Notes: a model not told the origin generated them from the letters alone. Shown: positions 53,792 to 63,144, counted from the stretch's first letter. The stretch is DNA of 64,000 nt from Rhizobium leguminosarum (GCF_001679785.1 NZ_CP016286.1:1860001-1924000); one strand, 5' to 3'. Numbers and translations are program-made.

Positions 53792-55246
53792 CTAACCGAG
53801 CAGCCCGGCCAGCCAGCGCGGATCGAGATGACGTTCCAATTCTCCGGCGATCTCGTCGAGCGCCTGCTCGACGCTCTCGCGGTAATTCCGCTGCTCGCCT
53901 GATAGGCCGAAGCTTTGAAGCAGTCGAGCGCGGTAAGTGTCACTGCCGAAGAGGCCGTGCAGATAGGTGCCCATGATCCGGCCGTCGGCCGACAACGCAC
54001 CGTCGGGCGCGCCGTCGATGATCGCCGAAGGCCGATCGCAATCCGGGCCGCGGGTGATGCCGAGATGGATCTGGTAGCCGGCAAGCGGCGCGTCATATTC
54101 GGTCGAGCGAGCCTTGCTGTTGCGCACGGTCTTTTCCGGCGCCATCTCGGTCTCGATATCGAGCAGCCCAAGCCCCGGTGTCTCCAGCGTCCCGCCCTCG
54201 ATGCCGAGCGGATCGTGCACCATGCGGCCGAGCATCTGGTAACCGCCGCAGATGCCGATCACCCGGCCGCCGCGCCTGACATGCGCCTGGAGATCGCGGT
54301 CCCAGCCCTCAGCCCTGAAGTCGTCGAGATCCGATATTGTCGATTTCGAGCCGGGAAGTACGACGAGGCCCGCATCGGCAGGGATCCGCTCGCCTGATCG
54401 CACGAAGACCAGCTCGACATCCGGCTCGGTCCGCAGCGGGTCGAGATCGTCGAAATTGGCGATGCGCGGCAGCACAGGCACGGCGATTTTCAGCGCGCCC
54501 GCCCCGCCCCTCGCCAGCCGTTCGAGCACGACCGAATCTTCGGCCGGCAGGCGCGCAGCACCCGGCAGCCACGGCACGATGCCGAAACACGACCAGCCGG
54601 TAAAGCCTTCGATGGCGCGGATGCCGTCGTCAAACAGCGAGACGTCGCCGCGGAACTTGTTGATGATATAGCCCGCAATCGTCGCCCGGTCGCCCTCGTC
54701 GAGGATTGCATGCGTGCCGACCAGCGAGGCAATGACCCCGCCGCGGTCGATATCGCCGACGAGCACGACCGGCACGCCGGCACGCGTCGCAAAGCCCATA
54801 TTGGCGATATCGCCGGCCCTGAGATTGATCTCGGCCGGCGATCCGGCGCCCTCGACAATAACGAGGTCGGCCCCCGCAGCCACTTTTTCGAAACTTTCGA
54901 GCACGGCGCCGAGAAGCTGCGGCCTCAGCCGCTGGTAGTCTCGCCCCTTCGCCTGCCCGAACACCTTGCCCTGCACGATGATCTGGCTGCCATTTTCCGA
55001 TTGCGGCTTAAGCAGCACCGGGTTCATGTGCACCGAGGATGGCGTGCGCGCAGCCAGCGACTGCAGCCACTGCGCCCGGCCGATCTCGCCGCCGTCATCG
55101 GCGACCGCCGCATTGTTCGACATGTTCTGCGGCTTGAATGGTCGGACCGTCAGGCCACGATTGGCCGCCAGCCGGCAGAGGCCCGCAACCAGCACCGTCT
55201 TGCCGACATCGGAGCCGGTTCCCTGCAGCATGATCGCTCTTGCCAT
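53792..55246 (-). CDS. cobQ: Cobyric acid synthase CobQ
   Basis: A 484-residue amidotransferase that amidates the b, d, e and g side chains of adenosylcobyrinic diamide. The N-terminal P-loop is LQGTGSDVGKT, and KPQNMSNNA and VEGAGSPAEIN are family motifs. The C-terminal GATase has GICGGYQMLG with the nucleophile Cys and GTYLHGLF with the His. It is separated from the other cob genes by the ClC, cyclase and SDR genes, and no riboswitch is visible upstream of it. Confidence 0.96.
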   Translation of the reverse strand: MARAIMLQGTGSDVGKTVLVAGLCRLAANRGLTVRPFKPQNMSNNAAVADDGGEIGRAQWLQSLAARTPSSVHMNPVLLKPQSENGSQIIVQGKVFGQAKGRDYQRLRPQLLGAVLESFEKVAAGADLVIVEGAGSPAEINLRAGDIANMGFATRAGVPVVLVGDIDRGGVIASLVGTHAILDEGDRATIAGYIINKFRGDVSLFDDGIRAIEGFTGWSCFGIVPWLPGAARLPAEDSVVLERLARGGAGALKIAVPVLPRIANFDDLDPLRTEPDVELVFVRSGERIPADAGLVVLPGSKSTISDLDDFRAEGWDRDLQAHVRRGGRVIGICGGYQMLGRMVHDPLGIEGGTLETPGLGLLDIETEMAPEKTVRNSKARSTEYDAPLAGYQIHLGITRGPDCDRPSAIIDGAPDGALSADGRIMGTYLHGLFGSDTYRARLLQSFGLSGEQRNYRESVEQALDEIAGELERHLDPRWLAGLLG

Positions 55247-55258
55247 GGTGGCCCGCAT

Positions 55259-55883
55259 TCGCCTCTCGTTCAGGCGAGGCCTACAATGGGCGGCAATCCC
55301 AGGTCAAGACTTGGCCCGGGGCAAGACTTGGTTTGGGGCAGGTTTCCAAAACGCGAAAACCGCGCATGGCCTTGGCTCTGCGCGGTTTGCCGAAAAACTC
55401 AGGCGTCTTCGCCCTTACACGGCGAAGCTCGCTTTCTCCGGTACGCACTACCTGAACCGGAGAAGCGGCGGTCATTGCTGCCACGACCCAACTGATAACG
55501 GCACATTCTTACCGGAGAGTTATTGAAGGCTTACGCAAATGTTAATTTTGATCTTTTTTGACATTCTGGCCAAAATTTCTGCCGAAGATCCGCAGCCTGT
55601 CGCCGAGAGTGTGCTTTTCGCCCGAGAGCGCCAATTTCGGAATGCTGACATAAATTCTTCGAATTCAATAATTTAGTCACGCAACCATGAGCAGAAGATG
55701 GTTGATTTCTGCGAGCGAACGCGTAGGCTCCGTCATAACACGCCATTGTTGAACACGGCTTGCCCATGAACCGGAAAGCCTGTTGCGCTATCGCCCCGGC
55801 AGGCATTTTCCATTCGGGTGCCGGAGAGATTTGTCGGTGAATTTCAGAGCCTGCTGCACGTCCGCCTAAGAAGAATTCGGGGA
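55259..55883. other. 625-bp gene-free region between cobQ and the betaine-type binding protein
   Basis: A perfect ten-base stem AAACCGCGCA/TGCGCGGTTT lies at 55357-55388. An imperfect 18-base direct repeat (CAAGACTTGG...GGGGC) is at about 55304-55341. No B12 box, rRNA or tRNA signal and no convincing small gene is seen. The AT-rich part after 55500 probably holds the promoter of the binding-protein gene. Confidence 0.6.
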
Positions 55884-56885
55884 ATGACGATGAAGACGTT
55901 TCTGATTCCGGCCGTCTTTGCCGCGGCTCTTTCTACCGTCACGCCGGCCGAAGCCGCCGAATGCGGCAGCGTTTCGATCGCCGAAATGAAATGGGCCTCG
56001 GCAGGCATTGCGGCGAGTTTCGACAAGATCATCCTGGAAAAGGGCTACGGCTGCTCGGTCACCATCGTCGATGGCGACACCCTGCCGACCTTCGCCTCGA
56101 TGAATGAGAAAGGCATCCCGGACATCGCCTCGGAATACTGGATCAATTCCGTCAGGTCCCTGCTCGATCAGGCTGTCAATACCGGCCGGCTGGTACAGGG
56201 GGCCGAAATCCTGGCCGACGGCGCCGTCGAGGGTTGGTGGATTCCGAAATTTATCGCCGACGCCCACCCCGATATCCGCTCGGTCGAGGACGCGCTGAAA
56301 CATCCCGAACTCTTCCCCGCCGAGGACGACCCGTCGAAAGGCGCAGTTTACAACTGCCCTGCCGACTGGAGCTGTCAGATATCGACCACCAACCTGTTCA
56401 AGGCGCTTGCCGCCGACAAGAAGGGCTTCGAGCTCGTCGAGACCAGCAGTCCCGAACGGCTCGACGCCTCGATTGCCCGCGCCTTCGACAACAAGATCGG
56501 ATGGCTCGGTTATTACTGGGCGCCGACCGCCATCCTCGGCAAATACGACATGACGCGCCTGAGCTTCGGCGTCGGCCACAACAAGAATGAATGGGACCGC
56601 TGCACCGCGGTTGCCGGCTGTGCCCGACCTCAGCTCAATTCCTACCCGGTCTCGCGCGCCTTCACACTGATGACCAGGTCCTTCGCCAGCCGCGCCGAAC
56701 CTGTCACGGCCTATCTCAAGACCCGCAAATGGGACAATGCGACGATCAACCAGGTGCTCGCCTGGCAGGACGAAAACCGCGAAAGCAACGAGGATGCCGC
56801 GATCTATTTCCTTCGCAATTACGAGAGTCTGTGGACGAAATGGGTCCCGGTCGATGTAGCCGAGAAGGTCAAGGCGAGCTTATAA
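55884..56885 (+). CDS. Glycine betaine/proline-type ABC substrate-binding protein
   Basis: A 333-residue periplasmic protein with a signal peptide (AEAAE cleavage region near residue 24) and an OpuAC domain. WASAGIAASFDKIIL, SEYWINSV and a long C-terminal helix region are typical of ProX/OpuAC-like proteins. No permease or ATPase genes follow, so it is an orphan or shares a remote transporter. The ligand may be a quaternary amine or related osmolyte. Confidence 0.88.
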   Translation: MTMKTFLIPAVFAAALSTVTPAEAAECGSVSIAEMKWASAGIAASFDKIILEKGYGCSVTIVDGDTLPTFASMNEKGIPDIASEYWINSVRSLLDQAVNTGRLVQGAEILADGAVEGWWIPKFIADAHPDIRSVEDALKHPELFPAEDDPSKGAVYNCPADWSCQISTTNLFKALAADKKGFELVETSSPERLDASIARAFDNKIGWLGYYWAPTAILGKYDMTRLSFGVGHNKNEWDRCTAVAGCARPQLNSYPVSRAFTLMTRSFASRAEPVTAYLKTRKWDNATINQVLAWQDENRESNEDAAIYFLRNYESLWTKWVPVDVAEKVKASL

Positions 56886-56905
56886 CGGCCAAAACACGAT
56901 CAAGC

Positions 56906-57268
56906 ATGGACGATTCGATGACAGGCAATGTTCCCTTTCCCGACCGCGATACCGTTGCGGAAAAGCTCGCCGCCCTGTCGGAGACCGACAAGTCCTACCT
57001 GGCGCTGCTCATGGAAAACGCCGCCCAGGACGACAACCTGCTCGACGGCCTGCGGCGCCATCTCGATCTCGCCGCCGGATCGCGTTTCCTAAACTCGCTG
57101 AAGCTCGAAAATCTGGGAGTCTGGCTCGGAAGCCATGCGCCGGACCGGTTGCAGATTCGGCTGACGGAAACCGCCCGCTCCAGCCAGCACCCCGCCTACC
57201 AGGCCTTCCGGACCGGTCTCGACCGATCCGGCGGGCTGGAAAAGGTTTATCCCCCGGTCATCCGTTAG
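56906..57268 (+). CDS. Hypothetical protein, 120 residues
   Basis: Not recognised. It starts 20 bases after the binding-protein stop and is read in the same direction, so it is probably cotranscribed. It is helical and charged with no signal peptide (VAEKLAALSETDKSYLALL, then DGLRRHLDLAAG) and ends in a proline-rich tail. No motif suggests a function. Confidence 0.6.
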   Translation: MDDSMTGNVPFPDRDTVAEKLAALSETDKSYLALLMENAAQDDNLLDGLRRHLDLAAGSRFLNSLKLENLGVWLGSHAPDRLQIRLTETARSSQHPAYQAFRTGLDRSGGLEKVYPPVIR

Positions 57269-57346
57269 GATGATCCGGACCCCGCCAATAGTTGCGCGCC
57301 GGGTCAGCACCTGATCCGGCGATTCTAGCAGCGATCTGAACGGTCG

Positions 57347-57502
57347 CTACTTCTTCGCGGCGCGGTCGACTGAGCGGCCGGCGTCCTGCGTGGCGTTCAC
57401 GGTGTTTGCCGTATCTTTTCCTATGCCGCGGATCGTGTTGCCGCAGGAAGAAAGGGCAAGAAGAACTATCAAGGCTGCGGCAATTTTGGCCGTTGTCGTC
57501 AT
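57347..57502 (-). CDS. Entericidin-like small lipoprotein
   Basis: A 51-residue protein with a lysine, a hydrophobic stretch and the lipobox ALSSC (Cys20), followed by GNTIRGIGKDTANTVN, the hallmark of the entericidin A/B (EcnAB) family. It should be lipidated and membrane-anchored. Entericidins are linked to stress-induced cell-death antidote and toxin pairs in enterics; the role in rhizobia is not known. It is a single gene shorter than usual annotation cut-offs. Confidence 0.88.
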   Translation of the reverse strand: MTTTAKIAAALIVLLALSSCGNTIRGIGKDTANTVNATQDAGRSVDRAAKK

Positions 57503-57688
57503 CTCGGATATCCTTGTTTGAAATCAACCCCGAACGGCGACAATTGCCGTCCGCGCCGATAACGCACGACAAACCAAAAGGTTCACTGGTTGGAAGGATA
57601 CAAGCTAGCGCAAAGGACGCCCTATCACACCTCAATCGGCGCGTAATCCTTTCCCAAAAATTGAATCAGGTTTTCGGGGACTATGCGG

Positions 57689-58588
57689 CTAGGCGGCGAC
57701 CGCCTTCGCTCTCTCGGCAAAGGCGCCTCGAATGCTGTCGGCCACAGTCTCGATCGGCCCCGATACCTGCGAGGCGGTCAGCAAGCGAATATCGAAGGCG
57801 CCGAGCTCCGGCAGTCCTTCCTGAGGCCCGAGGATCGCCATGTCCTCGTTGACATAGGACAGCGGCAGCGGCGCAATGGCGAGATCGGACAGCACGGCGG
57901 CGCGCTGCGCCATCGTGTGGCCGCTGAGATAGGCGACGCGATAGTGCCGCTTGTTGCGTTCGAGCTGCGAGAGCGCCTCCTGGCGCCAGATGCAGCCGTC
58001 TTCCCAGATCGAGATCGGCAGCGGATCGCGGCGATGCGCCGAACCGCACTTGGCGCCGGCCCAGACCAGCCGCTCGCGGAACACCACCTCACCGCCCGTC
58101 GGGAACGGCCGTGTCGCACAGTTGATCAAGGCCAGGTCGAGCCGCTGCTCCTCCATGCGTTTCTTCAGCCCGATGCTCATGTCGATCGTCACGTCGACCA
58201 TGATGCCGGGATAGCTCTCGGCGAAACTCTTCAAGATGCTCGGCAGCAGCCGTTCGCCGATATCCTCCGGCGCGCCGAGCCGCACGACGCCGCTGAGCTC
58301 CGGCATGATGAAGCGCGACACCGCCTCGTTGGATAGCGCCAGGATGTTGCGGGCATAGGACAGCAACATCTCGCCGTGGCGCGTCAGCGATACCGAGCGG
58401 GCGTCGCGCAGAAAGAGCGTCGCCCCCAGTTGTTCTTCAAGCTTCTTGATCTGCATCGATACCGCCGACGGCGTGCGGAAGACAGCCTCTGCGGCGGTCG
58501 AAAAATTGCCTGTTTCGGCGATCGCCACGAAGGTACGCAGCACTTCGTTGTCAAGCAGCGGAATGGGACGGCGAAAGGGAATGCTCAT
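57689..58588 (-). CDS. LysR family transcriptional regulator
   Basis: A 299-residue regulator. The N-terminal winged helix-turn-helix reads NFSTAAEAVFRTPSAVSMQIKKL, followed by the long linker helix and a two-lobed effector domain. The ATG at 58588 gives the family's normal length; longer upstream starts are not needed. It is divergent from the DUF1127 gene and may control it. The inducer is unknown. Confidence 0.92.
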   Translation of the reverse strand: MSIPFRRPIPLLDNEVLRTFVAIAETGNFSTAAEAVFRTPSAVSMQIKKLEEQLGATLFLRDARSVSLTRHGEMLLSYARNILALSNEAVSRFIMPELSGVVRLGAPEDIGERLLPSILKSFAESYPGIMVDVTIDMSIGLKKRMEEQRLDLALINCATRPFPTGGEVVFRERLVWAGAKCGSAHRRDPLPISIWEDGCIWRQEALSQLERNKRHYRVAYLSGHTMAQRAAVLSDLAIAPLPLSYVNEDMAILGPQEGLPELGAFDIRLLTASQVSGPIETVADSIRGAFAERAKAVAA

Positions 58589-58703
58589 CGTCGCATCTTT
58601 CAATTTTTCTGATTTATAACCCCATATCATTTTGTTTGATTGAATGTCAATTGACACCCATATTTCGAGCGTCGGCAGCTAAATGCAGCAAAGGAGGCCC
58701 GAC

Positions 58704-58892
58704 ATGTCTCAAACAAGCATCTGGAATATCGTACAGGCCTTTTCCGCATTCAAGTCGCAGAGGCGCAGGGATGCGAACCATGAGCATGCGCTCCGGGAAC
58801 TAAGGCGTTTTCCGCCACATCTGCTGGCAGATTGTCAGCGCGAGATGGAGTTGACCGTCCCGGAGCGCCGCGCATGCGATGGGACGCGGTAG
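58704..58892 (+). CDS. DUF1127-type small protein
   Basis: A 62-residue basic protein ending in an arginine-rich helix (ALRELRRFPPHLLADCQRE), like the DUF1127 proteins common in Rhizobiales. Some members bind RNA or affect phosphate and stress responses. The start at 58704 follows a GGAGG site. It is divergent from the LysR gene. Confidence 0.75.
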   Translation: MSQTSIWNIVQAFSAFKSQRRRDANHEHALRELRRFPPHLLADCQREMELTVPERRACDGTR

Positions 58893-59002
58893 AGACGCTT
58901 CATCGCTTTGAATCCGCTCAGGATCTGGACAGATCGATGGCGGTCCACTTGCAACGTCCGCTTGACCTGCGCCGCAGCGGCCGACCGACAGCCGAACGGC
59001 GG

Positions 59003-59611
59003 TCACAACCCGCCCAGCAGCTTGAACGCTATGATCCACATCGTGAAAGCGACGAGCGTTTCCAGCATGCGCCAGGATGAGGGTTTCGAGAAGATCGGCC
59101 GCAACCGCTTCGCGCCATATCCGAGCGAAAAGAAGAACAGGAAGGACCCCGTCACCGCCCCTGCCGCAAAAGAAGCCTGCTCTCCCGGATATCGTGTCGA
59201 TATCGTGCCGAGCAGCACCACGGTGTCGAGATAAACATGCGGATTGAGCCAGGTGAGTGCGAGGCAAGTTGCCAGCGCCTGCCGAAAGCTCGATGGCTTG
59301 GCTTCCGCGGCCGTGAGAGCGGCGGACGACCGCAAGGCGGAATAGAGGCTTCTTGCCCCGTACCAGACCAGAAACATAGCTCCCCCGTAGCGCATGACGG
59401 GATCGAGCCAGGGCATGAACCTGGCGATTTGATGGAGGCTGGTCACGCCAAGCACGATCAGCGCGGCATCTGATACCGCGCATGCGAGGCAGACGGCGAA
59501 GTTATGTTCGTTGCGCAAGCCCTGACGGAGAATGAAGGCGTTCTGCGCGCCGATGGCGACGATCAGGCTGAGGCCCATCATCAGGCCGGTTCCATAGATC
59601 GAAAAATTCAT
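59003..59611 (-). CDS. LysE/ArgO family amino acid exporter
   Basis: A 202-residue inner-membrane exporter with about six hydrophobic segments. SLIVAIGAQNAFILRQGL at the start and LALTWLNPHVYLDTVVLLG in the middle are typical of ArgO/LysE, with the conserved GAQNAF and NPHxxLD motifs. It probably exports arginine or lysine. It is divergent from an ArgP-like LysR gene, the usual regulator of such exporters. Confidence 0.93.
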   Translation of the reverse strand: MNFSIYGTGLMMGLSLIVAIGAQNAFILRQGLRNEHNFAVCLACAVSDAALIVLGVTSLHQIARFMPWLDPVMRYGGAMFLVWYGARSLYSALRSSAALTAAEAKPSSFRQALATCLALTWLNPHVYLDTVVLLGTISTRYPGEQASFAAGAVTGSFLFFFSLGYGAKRLRPIFSKPSSWRMLETLVAFTMWIIAFKLLGGL

Positions 59612-59711
59612 CTCTTCGGCCAACGCCCCTCATTTCGGTGAGGTTGCGCTATCGCTATTTCGAGAATTAGGCTAATTAATCCAGCTTACCCAGATTAAGT
59701 GAAACTAATCC

Positions 59712-60605
59712 ATGCTCGACTATCCCGCTCTTCGCGCCGTCGCAACTATTGTCCAGACAGGCAGCTTCGAAAGAGCTGCGACCGCCTTGAACGTGACCCC
59801 TTCGGCCATTTCGCAGCGCGTGAAGCAGCTCGAGGAGCGTCTCGGCGTCGTCCTCATCGTCAGAGGCACGCCGTGCACGGCGACCGAAAAGGGAGAATGG
59901 CTCTGCCGCCATATGGAGAATGTCGGCATGCTCGAAGCAGAACTCTTCGGGCAACTGCCCGCCCTCGTCGATCCCGACGAACCACGCCAAAGGGTCACGC
60001 TTCAAATCGCGACGAACGCCGACAGCCTCGGAACATGGTTCGTCGAGGCCATGTCGAATTTTGCCAAAAGCTCTTCCTATCTGCTGAACGTCGCCGTCGA
60101 CGACCAGGACCATACCGCCGAATGGCTGCAGCGCGGACGGGTGATCGCCGCCGTCACCAGCCTGGAAAAACCGGTCCGCGGATGCCGGCGTTTTGCCCTC
60201 GGCGTTCTGCGCTACCATGCAACGGCAACCCCCGACTTCGTCACAAGCCATTTTCCGCAGGGCGTGACATCAGAGGCGATCCGCGACGCTCCGGCGCTGA
60301 CCTTCAATCAAAAGGACAGGCTGCAGAGCAGTTGGATCAGGCGAACATTCGGACGCGATCTCGATTATCCCACCCACTGGCTGCCGTCGCCGCAGAGCTT
60401 CGTCGAGGCGAGCCTTTCAGGCATGGGATGGGGAATGAACCCGACCCAGCTGACCCGCGAGCACCTCGCATCCGGACGGCTGATCGAGCTGGTGCCCGAC
60501 ACGCCACTCGATGTCCCGCTCTACTGGCAGATAAATCGCCTCGCCGCCGACCGCCTGGCGGATCTGACACGCGAAGTCGTCACCGTGGCCAAGCGCCGGC
60601 TTTGA
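59712..60605 (+). CDS. ArgP (LysG)-like LysR family regulator
   Basis: A 297-residue regulator. It opens with DYPALRAVATIVQTGSFERAA and VTPSAISQRVKQLEERLGV, the winged helix-turn-helix, then the effector domain. The similarity and the 100-bp divergent region with the LysE/ArgO gene mark it as the activator of amino acid export. Lysine and arginine are the expected effectors of this family. Confidence 0.92.
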   Translation: MLDYPALRAVATIVQTGSFERAATALNVTPSAISQRVKQLEERLGVVLIVRGTPCTATEKGEWLCRHMENVGMLEAELFGQLPALVDPDEPRQRVTLQIATNADSLGTWFVEAMSNFAKSSSYLLNVAVDDQDHTAEWLQRGRVIAAVTSLEKPVRGCRRFALGVLRYHATATPDFVTSHFPQGVTSEAIRDAPALTFNQKDRLQSSWIRRTFGRDLDYPTHWLPSPQSFVEASLSGMGWGMNPTQLTREHLASGRLIELVPDTPLDVPLYWQINRLAADRLADLTREVVTVAKRRL

Positions 60606-60652
60606 TGCATCACTCAAAATGCAGCATCATCCCGGTGAACGGGTCGCTTTTA

Positions 60653-60925
60653 TCAGATGTGAGCCGTGCGGCTGCCGAACTCGCTGGTCTCGTCAAAATT
60701 CGTCGTGCCGATACGCTCGCTTTCGCCGGAAAGTTCTTTCGGAGCGCCACCGGCAGGCTTCGATGCAGCAGCCGCCTGAGTTTGGCTGCTCTCGCTCGCT
60801 TCGATCTTGGCAATCTTCGCTTCCAGCGTCGCGATGGATTTTTCGATCGTAGCCTTCTCTTGCTCGTCCTGCGTTTCCGACAGGGCTGCCTGCTTTTCGG
60901 CAAGCTGCGCCTCAAAGAGAGGCAA
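60653..60925 (-). CDS. Hypothetical coiled-coil protein
   Basis: A 90-residue protein with an acidic, alanine- and glutamate-rich coiled coil (residues about 1-48: EAQLAEKQAALSETQDEQEK...IEKSIATLEAKIAKIE), followed by a low-complexity tail. It is not recognised and has no signal peptide. About 195 bases upstream of it are gene-free apart from a possible gene tail at 60931-60999 on the plus strand. Confidence 0.5.
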   Translation of the reverse strand: MPLFEAQLAEKQAALSETQDEQEKATIEKSIATLEAKIAKIEASESSQTQAAAASKPAGGAPKELSGESERIGTTNFDETSEFGSRTAHI

Positions 60926-61120
60926 GCTGATCCGACGAACTGGAAGACGAGGTTGAAGCGGCTGAACTCAAAATGGTGGATGCGAAACTGAAATTGCGCT
61001 GACCATGAGCATGACTTTCGATATGGAATGTCATCGTTCTAGCCACGGATGGTAAAGGTTCGATAAATAAAGTACCGGATAGTACCAAAATAATGAGCGG
61101 ACTACGCGAATAGAGCACTC

Positions 61121-61627
61121 CTATGCGATGGCGATGATCTCCAGTTCCTGGCCCCCTGTCTCCACCATATCCCCAACAGCCTTGCCCATCAGGAGCCGCG
61201 CCACCGGGGAGACATAGGAAATGGACCCGGCCTTCGGATCGGCCTCGTCCTCTCCGACAATGCGATAGGTCTGCACACGGCCATCATCACTACGGAAAGT
61301 CACCGTGCTGCCGAAGGCGACGGTATCGATTGACGTGGGGGCAGGCATGAGCTGCGCGGTGCGAAGTCTTGCGGCTAAGTAGCGAAGATCACGCAAGGGA
61401 TTGGCCGTCTGCCGCCGCCGTTCGTTCACGTCTTCGATGGGGCTCGCAGCATCATAGGCCTCGCGAGCCTGCCGGAACTGTAATTCCAGAGCCTTCAATC
61501 CCGCTTCCGTGATCAGGTTCGGATGCGGCGAAATCGGACGATCGGGCAGCAGGGTTTCCGAAGCGGTTTCGAAACTCTCTTCCTTAGTGAAGGCAACGGC
61601 CAATTGAAACTCCGTTTTAGACGCCAT
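61121..61627 (-). CDS. GreA/GreB family transcription elongation factor-like protein
   Basis: A 168-residue protein with a C-terminal GreA/GreB FKBP-like domain (VAFGSTVTFRSDDGRVQTYRI, then ISYVSPVARLLMGKAVGD). The preceding coiled-coil arm is modified, reaching about residue 70. Rhizobial paralogues of this kind may modify RNA polymerase during stress, and whether it retains transcript-cleavage activity is unknown. It begins the stress-type gene group. Confidence 0.85.
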   Translation of the reverse strand: MASKTEFQLAVAFTKEESFETASETLLPDRPISPHPNLITEAGLKALELQFRQAREAYDAASPIEDVNERRRQTANPLRDLRYLAARLRTAQLMPAPTSIDTVAFGSTVTFRSDDGRVQTYRIVGEDEADPKAGSISYVSPVARLLMGKAVGDMVETGGQELEIIAIA

Positions 61628-61848
61628 GCGCTCTTATGGTTGGTGGTGGGGAATAGTCCCCCGTTCGGAAGCATACACCGACCGCCGATAAACCGCCAAT
61701 ATTGCCGTCTGGGCAAACCTCCATGACCCCGAGGCAAAGGGAACGTCCTGGCCGGCATTGCGTTTATCTCATCCGGAGGCACTGTAGCGCAGGAGGAACG
61801 AATGCCCCGCCAGCAGCGAAGGAGCGGCAACACCGTCAGGATCAGACG

Positions 61849-62568
61849 ATGCCTTCACTCCTGACCGACGCGATGCCGCTGACACCGAGCTGGTGGGACA
61901 TCGCTTCACGGATCGTACTGACGGTGGTCGCCGGCGGCCTCATCGGTCTCGACCGCGAGCGCGGCGGTCATGCCGCAGGCTTCAGGACCACGATCCTGGT
62001 GGCGCTTGCCGCTTGCCTGGCAATGATCCAAGCCAATCTCCTTCTATCGACCTACGGAAAAACGTTCAACTTTTTCACGCAAATGGACGTGCTGCGCTTT
62101 CCCCTCGGCGTGCTCACGGGCGTCGGCTTCATCGGCGGCGGAGTGATCCTGAGGCGCGGCGACACGATGACGGGCGTCACGACGGCCGCGACCATGTGGT
62201 TCATGACCGTCGTCGGCCTCTGCTTCGGCGGCGGCCAGATCGTGACGGGGACGGTGGCTACCCTGGTGGCCTTCATCGTGTTGTCGCCGATGAAGCAACT
62301 GGACACGTGGCTACGGTCCGAACGCAAGGCAACGCTCGTTATCTACTGTCCGAACTCCGGTATTCCCGATCTGTCGGATGTGCTTAGCCCTCTCGAATGC
62401 AGCACGCTGTTCGGATCGCTGAAACGGACCGAGGACGGCCGCATCGGGGCGGCCTTCGAATTGCGCTGGCTCACGAAAGATCCAGACGCATCCGCCCGCG
62501 CAATCCTGGCCGCCGTCTCCGAGTCGCACGACGTCGCGGAATTTTCCATACAATCGACGACGACCTGA
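61849..62568 (+). CDS. MgtC/SapB family membrane protein
   Basis: A 239-residue protein with four to five membrane segments. GGLIGLDRERGGHAAGFRTTILV and GVGFIGGGVILRRGD are the diagnostic MgtC motifs, and the C terminus is an ACT-like domain. MgtC proteins help survival at low magnesium and in acid, and in some bacteria inhibit F-type ATPase. The start at 61849 fits the family length. Confidence 0.93.
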   Translation: MPSLLTDAMPLTPSWWDIASRIVLTVVAGGLIGLDRERGGHAAGFRTTILVALAACLAMIQANLLLSTYGKTFNFFTQMDVLRFPLGVLTGVGFIGGGVILRRGDTMTGVTTAATMWFMTVVGLCFGGGQIVTGTVATLVAFIVLSPMKQLDTWLRSERKATLVIYCPNSGIPDLSDVLSPLECSTLFGSLKRTEDGRIGAAFELRWLTKDPDASARAILAAVSESHDVAEFSIQSTTT

Positions 62569-62593
62569 GCCGGGGGCGCCATGATTTCGCCGT

Positions 62594-62779
62594 CTATTTC
62601 GAGGCGTGTTCCGGTTTGCCCTTTCTCTTGGTCGAGGCAAACTCTTCGAGCTGCTTTTCGCTCATGGACTCGACCATCTGCTTCGAAGCGCCCTTGAGCT
62701 CCTTCTTCGGCGTCTCGCCGCGCTTTGCCGAGAGCGCGGCACCCGCAGCCTTTTGCTGGGCTTTCGACTTGGCTGGCAT
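62594..62779 (-). CDS. DUF3008 family protein
   Basis: A 61-residue very basic protein (MPAKSKAQQKAAGAALSAKR, then KQMVESMSEKQLEEFASTKR) of the DUF3008 family, often found near stress genes. Function unknown, possibly nucleic-acid-associated. Confidence 0.85.
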   Translation of the reverse strand: MPAKSKAQQKAAGAALSAKRGETPKKELKGASKQMVESMSEKQLEEFASTKRKGKPEHASK

Positions 62780-62818
62780 ATTCGATCTCCTTGTACCTGA
62801 ATAAAGTGCCCGCGGTCG

Positions 62819-63028
62819 TCAGAGCTTCCTGAGTTCGTCGGGCTTGTGCGCGGCTCGCTTTCCCGATTTTTCGCTTTCGACGATATACTGCGGCTCTGCC
62901 ACCGTGGCCTTCACTGTGTGACCCTTGATCTTCGTCTGGCTGGTCTGCTTCCTAATCACGCTGCCCTTGGTCTTTCCCTGGCTGGTATTCCAGCTGACCT
63001 CATCGCCCCTCTTCAATTGCTTCGACAT
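62819..63028 (-). CDS. DUF2945 (hypervirulence-associated TUDOR domain) protein
   Basis: A 69-residue protein. KRGDEVSWNTSQGKTKGSVI and the following strands form a small SH3/Tudor-like barrel typical of DUF2945. The C terminus is basic (KSGKRAAHKPDELRKL). Function unknown. A hairpin repeat lies just upstream of its start. Confidence 0.82.
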   Translation of the reverse strand: MSKQLKRGDEVSWNTSQGKTKGSVIRKQTSQTKIKGHTVKATVAEPQYIVESEKSGKRAAHKPDELRKL

Positions 63029-63045
63029 GGCGGGTTCCTTTAAAA

Positions 63046-63089
63046 GCATGATGCCGAAAAGCGTGAACGTTTTTGGGACGACGTCATGC
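63046..63089. repeat. 45-nt-class hairpin repeat, copy 3
   Basis: GCATGATGCCGAAAA and TTTTTGGGACGACGTCATGC form a hairpin around a GCGTGAACG loop, the third copy of the element seen at 26643 and 31807. It is followed by another dyad GGCTGCGGC/GCCGCAGCC at 63112-63135. Confidence 0.75.
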
Positions 63090-63144
63090 CCTAATCATCC
63101 TGTTCGAAGGAGGCTGCGGCCCGCACGCCGCAGCCGACAGGCTG

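Noticed and set aside
55247..55500. A second cobalamin riboswitch upstream of cobQ
   Set aside because: No GCCAGGAGACCTGCC-type B12 box or other conserved element is seen on the minus strand.
55531..55806. A 91-codon frame on the minus strand in the cobQ-upstream gap
   Set aside because: It has no ribosome site or recognisable motif, and its base composition is like the surrounding noncoding DNA.
59699..60991. A 430-codon plus-strand frame overlapping the ArgP-like gene
   Set aside because: The ArgP-like frame has the helix-turn-helix and correct length; the longer frame is out of phase and arginine-rich.
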